Assembly: GCA_947470165.1 (NCBI GenBank)
Contig: CANISN010000120.1
Span: 1 to 5,688, forward strand
Source of the DNA: Burkholderiaceae bacterium
GTDB taxonomy: Bacteria; Pseudomonadota; Gammaproteobacteria; Burkholderiales; Burkholderiaceae
Direction: 5' to 3'
DNA: 5,688 bases
Position 1 is the stretch's first letter, and each line of letters begins with the position of its first letter. The translations under genes and the position numbers were made by a program. The notes beneath the pieces were generated by a model that saw nothing but the letters and a program-made list of their open reading frames with translations, ran no database searches and was not told the origin of the DNA. Of the stretch, positions 1 to 5,688 are shown piece by piece.

Positions 1-964
1 TATCGACTTGCATTAATTCCATGAAACGCTGTGCACCAAACTTCGGTGGATTGGTAGGGAGATTCATGGATTGGATGATCTTGGTTAAGCGATTTACTTC
101 ATCTTGGGTAATGAAATTCAGGCGTCGTGATAGGTCAGCACCCATCACCATGCCACAAGCAACAGCCTCACCATGCAACCATGCACCATAACCCATGCCT
201 GCTTCGATAGCATGACCAAAAGTATGCCCAAAGTTAAGCGTAGCCCGAATTCCACCCTCTCTTTCATCGGCTGATACTACTGCGGATTTAATTTCGCAAG
301 AGCGCAGAACGGCATGAGTCATGGCTGTCGTATCGCATGACAATAAGGCTTGCGCATGCGCCTCAATCCAACTCAAGAACTCAGCATCAGCAATAGCGCC
401 GTGCTTTACTACTTCAGCAAGTCCGGCTGAGAGCTCGCGGGCAGGTAAAGTTTTCAGAGTGTTGAGATCTGCAATAACAGCCGCAGGCTGATGGAATGCC
501 CCAATCATATTTTTCCCGAGCGGGTGATTAATGCCCGTCTTGCCGCCAACGGAAGAATCTACTTGCGCTAATAGAGTTGTTGGTACCTGAATAAAACGAA
601 TACCACGCATGAAGCTTGCTGCGGCAAAGCCAGTCATATCTCCAATGACTCCACCACCTAAAGCCACCAACATGGCTTGACGATCTGCACCAAACTTAAG
701 GAGATCATCAAAAATTAGTTGGAGATTTTTCCAGTCCTTATAGGATTCTCCGTCAGGCAAGATAATCGTTCTGACAGACTTACTAAGCTTTTCTAAAGTC
801 TTTGTCAGGCGCTCTGCATACAAGGGGGCAACAGTCGTATTGGTAACAATATAAACCGATGTCGCTTTCTTGCAAGCGCTAAATAGTTCTGACTGATCTA
901 TTAAATCGCTACCAATATGGATAGGGTAGCTACGATTGCCTAGATCAACTTCTAATGTTTTCAT
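1..964 (-). CDS. aroB: 3-dehydroquinate synthase, C-terminal end cut by window edge
   Basis: AroB converts DAHP to 3-dehydroquinate, the second step of the cytoplasmic shikimate pathway, using NAD+ and a divalent metal. The frame begins at an ATG (964-962) and gives 321 residues before the left edge. Family members are about 360 aa, so roughly 40 C-terminal residues are missing from view. Visible signatures are the glycine-rich NAD-binding segment [12 protein letters not shown] (102-113), the substrate-binding stretch around [11 protein letters not shown] (136-146), and three metal ligands: Glu184 (in GLAEVVKHG), His247 (in NFGHTFGH) and His264 (in LHGEAVA). These positions match the E. coli enzyme as I recall it. 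The start lies 8 bases after the aroK stop with no clear Shine-Dalgarno sequence, so translation is probably coupled to aroK. The aroK-aroB pairing is common in Proteobacteria. Identification is essentially certain. Confidence 0.97.
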   Translation of the reverse strand, partial: MKTLEVDLGNRSYPIHIGSDLIDQSELFSACKKATSVYIVTNTTVAPLYAERLTKTLEKLSKSVRTIILPDGESYKDWKNLQLIFDDLLKFGADRQAMLVALGGGVIGDMTGFAAASFMRGIRFIQVPTTLLAQVDSSVGGKTGINHPLGKNMIGAFHQPAAVIADLNTLKTLPARELSAGLAEVVKHGAIADAEFLSWIEAHAQALLSCDTTAMTHAVLRSCEIKSAVVSADEREGGIRATLNFGHTFGHAIEAGMGYGAWLHGEAVACGMVMGADLSRRLNFITQDEVNRLTKIIQSMNLPTNPPKFGAQRFMELMQVD

Positions 965-972
965 GGATAAAT

Positions 973-1497
973 TCAAGTGGAAGGTTCGAGCTGCATAATT
1001 AAAGTATTGACCAATTGATTGACGCTGGGCTTTCCAGTTTCAATGACATGATCGGCGATTTCGCGATAAAGGGGGTCGCGGATAGCGTATAGACTCTCTA
1101 AAATCTTTTTCACATCTCCGTTTTTAAGTAGCGGCCTTCCTTCGCTACCTTTAGTGCGATGCCATAGCTCCATCGGGTTGGCGTGAAGATAAATCACTGT
1201 TCCTCGTTCGCAGAGCAATTGACGATTCTCGGGGAGTAAGACAGCTCCACCACCAGTTGCCAAAATGATGTCTTCTTCGGCGGTAATATCTCTAATGGCC
1301 TGAGCTTCACGTTTACGGAAACCCTCTTCACCTTCCATCTCGAAGATGACGGGAATCTTGACGCCACAACGGTCTTCAATCACATGGTCGGCATCTAGAA
1401 AGCGGCGACCCAATTTTTTGGCCAGTAGTTTACCGACGGTCGATTTTCCGGCGCCCATGAGGCCAATTAGAAATATATTGTTGGATGAAGAGTTCAC
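973..1497 (-). CDS. aroK: Shikimate kinase
   Basis: AroK phosphorylates the 3-hydroxyl of shikimate with ATP, the fifth step of the shikimate pathway, in the cytoplasm. The 174-aa product has the usual family length. It shows a Walker A loop GLMGAGKST (12-20), the shikimate-contacting LDAD (Asp35, Asp37), Arg61 in GFRKRE, the GGG turn (82-84), the lid arginine in GRPLL (Arg121), and YAIRDPLY (137-144) with the conserved Arg140. The start is GTG (1497-1495). An in-frame TAA lies four codons upstream, and the next Met is residue 14, inside the P-loop, so no other ordinary start keeps the first beta strand. A GAAGG directly abuts the GTG, unusually close for a ribosome binding site. The gene starts 12 bases after the secretin stop and is followed 8 bases later by aroB, so co-transcription with the upstream secretin genes is likely. 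Confidence 0.97.
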   Translation of the reverse strand: MNSSSNNIFLIGLMGAGKSTVGKLLAKKLGRRFLDADHVIEDRCGVKIPVIFEMEGEEGFRKREAQAIRDITAEEDIILATGGGAVLLPENRQLLCERGTVIYLHANPMELWHRTKGSEGRPLLKNGDVKKILESLYAIRDPLYREIADHVIETGKPSVNQLVNTLIMQLEPST

Positions 1498-1502
1498 CCT
1501 TC
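1498..1502 (-). promoter_or_regulatory. Shine-Dalgarno-like GAAGG abutting the aroK GTG start
   Basis: On the minus strand GAAGG sits immediately before the GTG start codon with no spacer, where 5-9 bases are usual. It also follows tandem stop codons (TAATAA) ending the upstream secretin gene. Because no later start preserves the P-loop strand, this GTG must be used. Initiation probably relies on coupling to the upstream gene, and this motif may contribute little. Confidence 0.4.
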
Positions 1503-1509
1503 GATTTTA

Positions 1510-2631
1510 TTAGGGTTTATCCAACACGGTGGGGGTTAGGAAGACTAATAGTTCAGTTTTGTCTGCTAATTTAGATTTATGGCGAAACAAATGACCAATT
1601 AATGGAATGTCACTCAAAAGAGGAACCTTGATCTCATCATCTCGCTCGGTGGTTTGGAAAATACCCCCAATGATGGCTGTACCACCATTTTCAACCGTAA
1701 CTTCAGAGCTGAGGTTTTTAGTGTCGATCGCATAACCCTGCTCAGTCTTCATGCCAATAGTGTCTTTATTAATGCCCACCAACATTGAGATCTTCCCGTC
1801 AGGATGAATCTTGGGCAATACTTCCAGACGAAGGTTAGCCTTGCGGAATTGCAACTTGCTCCCACTTTGAGTGCTCACTTGGTAGGGCAATTCAGTCCCT
1901 TGCTCAATCGTTGCCTTAACCTGATCACCAGTCATGATGCGGGGATTGGAGAGGATCTTGCCTTGCCCATCAGATTCTAGGGCTGAAAGCTCGATCTGTA
2001 GAAGTCTGGCAGAATTTTTAGAAACAAGAGTGGCTGCTAAGGTGGCTGGATTAAATCCGGCCAAACCAGTTCCTGCTAAATCTAGGTGGGCACGCGCGTT
2101 CTGGTCTGGGTGATCTCCCATTCCATTCGCCTGGTACCCCAACTTGATACCCAGTTCGCGGGCAAAGCGCTGATCTGCTTCCACGATGCGAGCTTCTATG
2201 AGAATCTGCCGTGGGCTATTTATATGATCTCCGCCAAAGGGCAAGGCGGCATCCTCCCGGCGAAATTTCTGGAAGCTTTGAATTTCTGCATGGTGGCCAA
2301 TCCAGTAAATATCTCCGTTTCTGACAAGGCGCAATCCTCTGCTGGCAATGATTGAGTGGAGAGCAGTTTGCCAGGGGGTGTCCTTCAGATCGACTGAGAT
2401 CTTCCCCTGAATGGACTCGCTGAGGAGGAAGTTGGAATTCCCCATTTTGGCTAAAACCTGTAACAGCTCGGTCAGCTCGATCTCGCTGAATTGAAGGCTT
2501 ATACGAGTTTCTTTTGAAGTGTGCTGGGGGTTGATTTCTAGATGGGTGCCATGGACTGGTTTAACTAAAAAAACCAGGAATAGCACAGCCACAAATGAAG
2601 CGCTTGGTCTATGGATTTTCATTAAGGTCAT
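1510..2631 (-). CDS. pilQ: Short PilQ-type secretin (outer membrane pore)
   Basis: Secretins form large multimeric gated pores in the outer membrane. The PilQ/HofQ branch serves type IV pili or DNA uptake. The product has an N-terminal signal peptide (basic KIHR at 5-8, hydrophobic core 12-23, likely cleavage after VHG at 26-28). An STN/N0-like domain (about 44-111) is followed by only about 30 linker residues. The secretin core (about 142-368) begins with ILIEARIVEA (143-152). It contains ELSALESDGQGKILSNPR (214-231), EQGTELPYQ (243-251), GGIF (322-325) and the signature VPLLSDIPLIGHLF (336-349), and ends with ELLVFLTPTVL (360-370). At 373 aa it is about half the length of a typical betaproteobacterial PilQ. 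The AMIN region and the N1 (Secretin_N) domain are absent. The ATG overlaps the upstream stop as ATGA. An alternative ATG at 2622-2620 (residue 4) has a GGA 9 bases upstream and gives a more typical signal peptide. HofQ/ComE of gammaproteobacteria are comparably short, so pilQ and hofQ are both defensible names. Confidence 0.9.
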   Translation of the reverse strand: MTLMKIHRPSASFVAVLFLVFLVKPVHGTHLEINPQHTSKETRISLQFSEIELTELLQVLAKMGNSNFLLSESIQGKISVDLKDTPWQTALHSIIASRGLRLVRNGDIYWIGHHAEIQSFQKFRREDAALPFGGDHINSPRQILIEARIVEADQRFARELGIKLGYQANGMGDHPDQNARAHLDLAGTGLAGFNPATLAATLVSKNSARLLQIELSALESDGQGKILSNPRIMTGDQVKATIEQGTELPYQVSTQSGSKLQFRKANLRLEVLPKIHPDGKISMLVGINKDTIGMKTEQGYAIDTKNLSSEVTVENGGTAIIGGIFQTTERDDEIKVPLLSDIPLIGHLFRHKSKLADKTELLVFLTPTVLDKP

Positions 2632-3308
2632 TCCGATTTAGCCGATTTCAAGGTGATCAATTTGCCTTTGGAATGGGTCAAGATAGCCGCTTCCTTTAGG
2701 GCTTGGCTTAGGCGCCATTCCCCTAATGCGAATGCCTCTTTTGGAAGCATGATGACGGATTTGCCTGTGTGAAAAAAGGCCTGCTCAATGAGCCCCATTC
2801 GAGTAAGGCCCAAATATCTCCAGCGACGGAGCTCAGCTTCATGGGGTAAAAGCACTTGCTTACTTTGGGGTGGTGTGATTGTTGGTTTTATTTCAAATGA
2901 GTGAATACTCACTTCTATTTCATCTAAGGCATCATATAAATCCACTTGTTCTGTTAACCAATCGGTTCGAGCTAAGTTAAGCTCATTCTTTAGGGTTGAT
3001 ATTTGGCCCTGTAAGGTGTTGAGCTCTAGTTCAGAGCTGGCTTTATGCGTTTCAAGGAGCAAAAAGACGGCTGCAATGGTGAGCGAAAACAGCACGCCAA
3101 TAATCAAAATGGGGCTAGCTTTAAGTCCTCCAAATTGAAAATTCGGAACTGAAAATGATGGGGATTTTGATTTAATTTGGGGTTCAAGAGGAATCCGAGA
3201 GGCTGCAGAGGGTTTACGTATTCCATGGGGGTCTGGAATGGCAGGATCGTCTCCTAACTCACTCAGGATGTCATCGAAAGACTGAGGGGAAATGTGGCGT
3301 GGAGGCAT
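2628..3308 (-). CDS. Single-pass membrane protein with coiled coil and PilP-like C-terminal domain, probable secretin partner
   Basis: I do not recognise this 226-aa protein as a named family. It has a polar, proline-rich cytoplasmic N-terminus (1-64, starting with an amphipathic SPQSFDDILSEL stretch). One transmembrane segment follows (about 66-85), then a heptad-like coiled coil (about 92-138, many Leu/Glu/Gln), a proline-containing linker (142-155), and a C-terminal segment (about 163-220) rich in beta-type hydrophobic alternation. That last part, from RYLGLTRMG (164-172) through LGEW (195-198) to ITLK (218-221), resembles by eye the PilP/GspC homology-region fold that binds secretin N0 domains. 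The gene occupies the pilMNOP position between mrcA and the secretin, and its TGA overlaps the secretin ATG. An inner-membrane/periplasm link to the secretin is therefore inferred. The PilN-type INLLP motif is not seen. The ATG is fixed by an in-frame TAG two codons upstream. The ribosome binding site is weak: AGGA one base from the ATG. Confidence 0.75.
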   Translation of the reverse strand: MPPRHISPQSFDDILSELGDDPAIPDPHGIRKPSAASRIPLEPQIKSKSPSFSVPNFQFGGLKASPILIIGVLFSLTIAAVFLLLETHKASSELELNTLQGQISTLKNELNLARTDWLTEQVDLYDALDEIEVSIHSFEIKPTITPPQSKQVLLPHEAELRRWRYLGLTRMGLIEQAFFHTGKSVIMLPKEAFALGEWRLSQALKEAAILTHSKGKLITLKSAKSE

Positions 3309-3309
3309 G

Positions 3310-3335
3310 TCCTATTATTTGCTATGAGGATAGGA
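3310..3335 (-). promoter_or_regulatory. Small inverted repeat that would mask the ribosome binding site of the PilP-like gene
   Basis: Read on the minus strand, TCCTAT (3335-3330) and ATAGGA (3315-3310) are perfect 6-base complements separated by 14 bases. The second arm contains the only Shine-Dalgarno-like AGGA, one base before the ATG at 3308. In mRNA a hairpin here would sequester that site. The stem is short and A/U-rich with a large loop, so it would be weak. A regulatory role is inference only. Confidence 0.3.
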
Positions 3336-3355
3336 AACACGATCAGGAATAGCAG

Positions 3356-3386
3356 AATTTCAGGTCAGAAAAATCTGCCTCAAATT
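3356..3386. repeat. Imperfect dyad in the divergent promoter region
   Basis: The arms AATTT-C-AGG-T-CAGA and TCTG-CCT-C-AAATT flank a 4-base AAAA centre. Twelve base pairs form (AATTT/AAATT, AGG/CCT, CAGA/TCTG), interrupted by one C/C mismatch and one extra T. It lies about 50 bp upstream of the mrcA -10 box and about 50-80 bp upstream of the minus-strand start. It could be an operator for a dimeric regulator acting on both units, or chance structure in AT-rich DNA. No regulator family is recognised from it. Confidence 0.35.
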
Positions 3387-3434
3387 TTCATGTCCAAGGG
3401 TTTTGGAGTTTTAAGGAAAATAGACCAAGCGCCC

Positions 3435-3440
3435 TATAAT
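3435..3440 (+). promoter_or_regulatory. Consensus -10 box (TATAAT) of the mrcA promoter
   Basis: A perfect TATAAT ends 8 bases before the mrcA ATG. The -35 position (around 3411-3417, TTAAGG or TAAGGA) is a poor match to TTGACA, and there is no TGn extension. A sigma-70 start 6-8 bases downstream of this box would fall at about 3446-3448, giving a leader of only 1-3 bases. If this box is used, mrcA would be translated from an essentially leaderless mRNA. Confidence 0.5.
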
Positions 3441-3448
3441 TTGGATCT

Positions 3449-5688
3449 ATGGCTACACCCCCAAAAGACAAGCCGCCTTTAAACCAGCGGTTCAACCGAC
3501 AGCCTGATAGACGTCCCGGTCAAAATAGAGCGGGAGCATCCTCCTTAAATAAGTCAGGAAGCAATCCTCTTGTAAAAGCCTTGCTGATTATGTGCATGGT
3601 TTTTGCTGTGGTGTTCACTTTGCTGCTGGGTTATGCCTTTTTGATAGCCAAGCCAAATTTGCCGAAGATTTCAGCTTTGGTGGATTACAACCCCAAAACA
3701 CCCTTACGGATTTATACCGCTGATAAGGTATTGATTGGTGAGTTTGGAGAAGAGCGCCGCAAGGTCATTCCACTGAGCGAAATCCCGATGAGTATGCGCA
3801 ATGCAGTTTTAGCAATTGAGGATGATCGCTTTTACTCCCATGGTGGAGTGGATTACGTAGGTATCTTAAGAGCTACCCTCACAAACTTAAAGGGCAATCT
3901 TTCACAAGGCGCATCAACGATCACGATGCAGGTGGCCCGTAATTTTTTCTTAAGCAATGAAAAAACCTTCAGTCGCAAGATTTATGAAGTTTTACTCTCT
4001 TGGGAAATTGAGTCCCAGTTGAGTAAAGACAAGATTCTTGAGATTTATATGAATCAGATTTTCCTGGGACAAAGGGCTTATGGGTTTTCTAGTGCAGCCC
4101 AGATTTATTTTGGTAAAGATTTAAAAGATATTTCTATAGCAGAGTCGGCAATGTTGGCTGGTTTACCAAAAGCACCTTCTGCCTACAATCCAGTAAGTAA
4201 TTTCCGTCGTGCAAAAATTCGCCAAGAATATATCTTGCAACGCATGCGGGACTTATCCTATATCACTTCCGAGCAATATCAAATTGCGATGGCTGAAGAG
4301 TTGCAAATCCGCGGTCTTGGTAATGAATTTAGTACCCGCGCTGATTTTCCATCGGAAATGGTGCGTCAGTTGCTTTATACGCAATATGGTGAAGCAATTT
4401 ATTCCCAGGGGGTTGATGTTTACACGACCATTCTGAAAGCAGATCAGGATGCTGCATATCAAGCGGTTCGTCGCGGTATTTTTGAATATGATTTGCGTCA
4501 TGCATATCGAGGACCAGAGGGTTTTATTGATCTTCCCGAGAGCTTAGTGGCGCGACAGCGAGCGATAGATGAGGCTCTACTTGCTTACCCCCAATTGGAT
4601 GACTTGCAATCAGGTGTAGTACTGGATGTAAAGCCAAAAGAAATGCAAATTATGATTTCAACAGGGGACACCATTACCCTTAAGGGCGATGGTATGAAGC
4701 TTGCAAGCGCTTCTTTGACAGATAGCGCTCAACCTAAGAAACGTTTGCGTCCCGGCGCAATCGTAAGACTCTTATTTGATGGTGGCACTTGGAAGTTAGC
4801 GCAGTTGCCACAAGTAGAGGCTGCCTTTGTTTCTATGAATGCAGAGACGGGCGCGATTCTTTCCTTGGTTGGCGGATTTGATTTCCGCCGTAATAAATTT
4901 AACCATGTAACCCAAGCATTGCGTCAGCCAGGATCTTCATTTAAGCCTTTCATATATGCTGCTGCAATTGAGAAAGGCTTTTCTCCAAGCACGATGGTAA
5001 ATGATGCTCCAATATCAATTAGTGGATTAGAGACAGGAAGTCAGGCTTGGGAGCCCAAAAACTACGATACCAAATATGAAGGCATGATGCGTTTACGTAC
5101 TGCCTTAGCTAAATCAAAGAATTTAGTTTCCGTACGAATTATTCGCGCTATTGGTCCTTCATATGCGCAAGAATATATTCAACGTTTTGGCTTTGAAGCA
5201 GAGAAGCATCCCCCTTATTTAACTATGGCCTTAGGCGCTGGTTCTGTAACACCTTTGCAAATGGCATCTGCCTACAGTGTCTTTGCAAATGGGGGTTATC
5301 GCGTTGATCCATTCCTAATTAATAAGATGGTGGATTCAAAAGGCGTTGTGATTTTTGAGGCAAAACCAACTCATGCACGAGAAGACGCAACCCGTGTACT
5401 TGACGCTCGGACAGCTTTTGTAATGGATAGCATGTTGCAAGAGGTAACTAAGACTGGAACTGCCGCTAGTGCAAGAGCAAAATTGAGCCGAAACGATATT
5501 GCGGGTAAAACAGGAACCACCAATGATTCACATGACGCATGGTTTGCGGGATATAACCCTAAGGTAGTCGCAATTGCGTGGATTGGGTTTGACAAGCCTG
5601 CTAGTCTGGGTGATCGAGAGACGGGGGGCGGACTTGCTTTACCGATGTGGATTTCTTACATGGGCACGGCATTGAAGGATGAGCCACA
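3449..5688 (+). CDS. mrcA: Penicillin-binding protein 1A, C-terminal end cut by window edge
   Basis: This class A PBP polymerises lipid II into glycan strands and cross-links them in the periplasm while anchored in the inner membrane. The frame gives 746 residues before the right edge; probably a few dozen C-terminal residues are missing. A basic, Asn/Gln/Arg/Pro-rich cytoplasmic tail (1-41) precedes one transmembrane helix (about 42-67). The GT51 domain shows EDDRFYSHGGVD (124-135, catalytic Glu124), GASTITMQVARN (154-165), RKIYEVLLSWEIE (176-188), IYMNQIFLG (199-207) and AESAMLAGLPKAPSAYNP (231-248). An OB-like insert (about 340-450) leads into the transpeptidase domain, with SSFK (nucleophile Ser496, Lys499), SKN (556-558) and KTGTT (687-691). 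All catalytic motifs are intact. An in-frame TAA at 3437-3439 and no start codon in between fix ATG 3449 as the first possible start; the next Met is residue 48, inside the transmembrane helix. It is transcribed divergently from the secretin genes, the conserved arrangement. Confidence 0.97.
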   Translation, partial: MATPPKDKPPLNQRFNRQPDRRPGQNRAGASSLNKSGSNPLVKALLIMCMVFAVVFTLLLGYAFLIAKPNLPKISALVDYNPKTPLRIYTADKVLIGEFGEERRKVIPLSEIPMSMRNAVLAIEDDRFYSHGGVDYVGILRATLTNLKGNLSQGASTITMQVARNFFLSNEKTFSRKIYEVLLSWEIESQLSKDKILEIYMNQIFLGQRAYGFSSAAQIYFGKDLKDISIAESAMLAGLPKAPSAYNPVSNFRRAKIRQEYILQRMRDLSYITSEQYQIAMAEELQIRGLGNEFSTRADFPSEMVRQLLYTQYGEAIYSQGVDVYTTILKADQDAAYQAVRRGIFEYDLRHAYRGPEGFIDLPESLVARQRAIDEALLAYPQLDDLQSGVVLDVKPKEMQIMISTGDTITLKGDGMKLASASLTDSAQPKKRLRPGAIVRLLFDGGTWKLAQLPQVEAAFVSMNAETGAILSLVGGFDFRRNKFNHVTQALRQPGSSFKPFIYAAAIEKGFSPSTMVNDAPISISGLETGSQAWEPKNYDTKYEGMMRLRTALAKSKNLVSVRIIRAIGPSYAQEYIQRFGFEAEKHPPYLTMALGAGSVTPLQMASAYSVFANGGYRVDPFLINKMVDSKGVVIFEAKPTHAREDATRVLDARTAFVMDSMLQEVTKTGTAASARAKLSRNDIAGKTGTTNDSHDAWFAGYNPKVVAIAWIGFDKPASLGDRETGGGLALPMWISYMGTALKDEP

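Larger units (their letters stand above)
3309..3448. other. Divergent intergenic region between the secretin operon and mrcA
   Basis: This 140-bp AT-rich region separates the two divergent transcription units, so it should hold promoters for both. A clear -10 box for mrcA is present. I could not find a convincing -35/-10 pair for the minus-strand operon; the closest are AATAAT just before its ATG and scattered 4-of-6 matches. Two inverted repeats lie inside and are listed separately. A 62-codon plus-strand frame crosses the region but has no coding character. Confidence 0.7.

Noticed and set aside
1194..1379. 61-codon minus-strand frame inside aroK
   Set aside because: It is an out-of-frame shadow of aroK, whose own frame carries all kinase motifs.
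2086..2355. 89-codon plus-strand frame
   Set aside because: It lies wholly antisense inside the secretin coding region, which has clear family motifs, and the translation has no protein-like features of its own.
1510..2631. Secretin as a broken pseudogene of full-length PilQ
   Set aside because: The frame has its own signal peptide, an intact STN domain and a complete C-terminal core, with no frameshift or internal stop; the missing N1 region looks like a clean in-frame loss.
3294..3482. 62-codon plus-strand frame crossing the intergenic region
   Set aside because: It overlaps both flanking genes (the first bases of the minus-strand gene and the first 34 bases of mrcA), starts at a GTG without a ribosome binding site, and its translation shows no recognisable motif.
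4209..4501. Two frames (75 codons plus strand, 82 codons minus strand) inside mrcA
   Set aside because: Both lie within the continuous PBP1A frame between conserved glycosyltransferase and transpeptidase domains; no initiation signals or domain features.
5371..5595. 74-codon minus-strand frame inside mrcA
   Set aside because: It is antisense to the transpeptidase segment containing KTGTT; its Ala/Val/Ser-rich translation is typical of antisense reading.
1..5688. CRISPR arrays, tRNA/rRNA genes, insertion sequences or integrase sites
   Set aside because: No regularly spaced repeats, no tRNA-like cloverleaf, no transposase motifs and no terminal inverted repeats or target duplications were seen; genes are packed with small gaps.
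1..5688. Intrinsic transcription terminators
   Set aside because: Neither transcription unit ends inside the window, and no GC-rich hairpin followed by a T-run was found at any gene boundary.

Overview
The window looks like a piece of a betaproteobacterial chromosome, most likely Burkholderiaceae and plausibly Polynucleobacter or a close relative. This rests on three things: the divergent order mrcA | type IV pilus secretin genes | aroK-aroB, which many beta- and gammaproteobacteria share; protein sequences that read as betaproteobacterial; and base composition clearly less GC-rich than typical Burkholderiales. The genus is recalled from general resemblance and was not tested.

Left part (1-3308, minus strand). 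Four tightly packed genes appear to form one operon read from right to left. The first encodes a 226-aa single-pass membrane protein with a periplasmic coiled coil and a C-terminal domain that resembles PilP. The second encodes a very short PilQ-type secretin of 373 aa. These two overlap by 4 bases (ATGA). They are followed by aroK (shikimate kinase, GTG start, 12-bp gap) and aroB (3-dehydroquinate synthase, 8-bp gap), which runs off the left edge. All the residues expected for catalysis in AroK, and in the visible part of AroB, are present.

Middle (3309-3448). A 140-bp divergent intergenic region holds a perfect TATAAT only 8 bp before the mrcA ATG, an imperfect 31-bp dyad, and a small inverted repeat that would pair with the weak ribosome binding site of the first pil-side gene.

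Right part (3449-5688, plus strand). mrcA encodes penicillin-binding protein 1A, a bifunctional peptidoglycan glycosyltransferase/transpeptidase. It is open at the right edge.

Main point of interest. In relatives the mrcA-to-aroK interval carries pilM-N-O-P-Q (hofM-N-O-P-Q in E. coli). Here only two genes remain. One may condense the inner-membrane/periplasmic roles of PilN, PilO and PilP, in a GspC-like layout. The other is a stripped-down secretin that lacks both the AMIN region and the usual N1 domain. This may be a minimal two-gene secretin system, perhaps for a competence or DNA-uptake pilus, or a locus in decay. Both frames are intact and translationally coupled, which favours function over decay.
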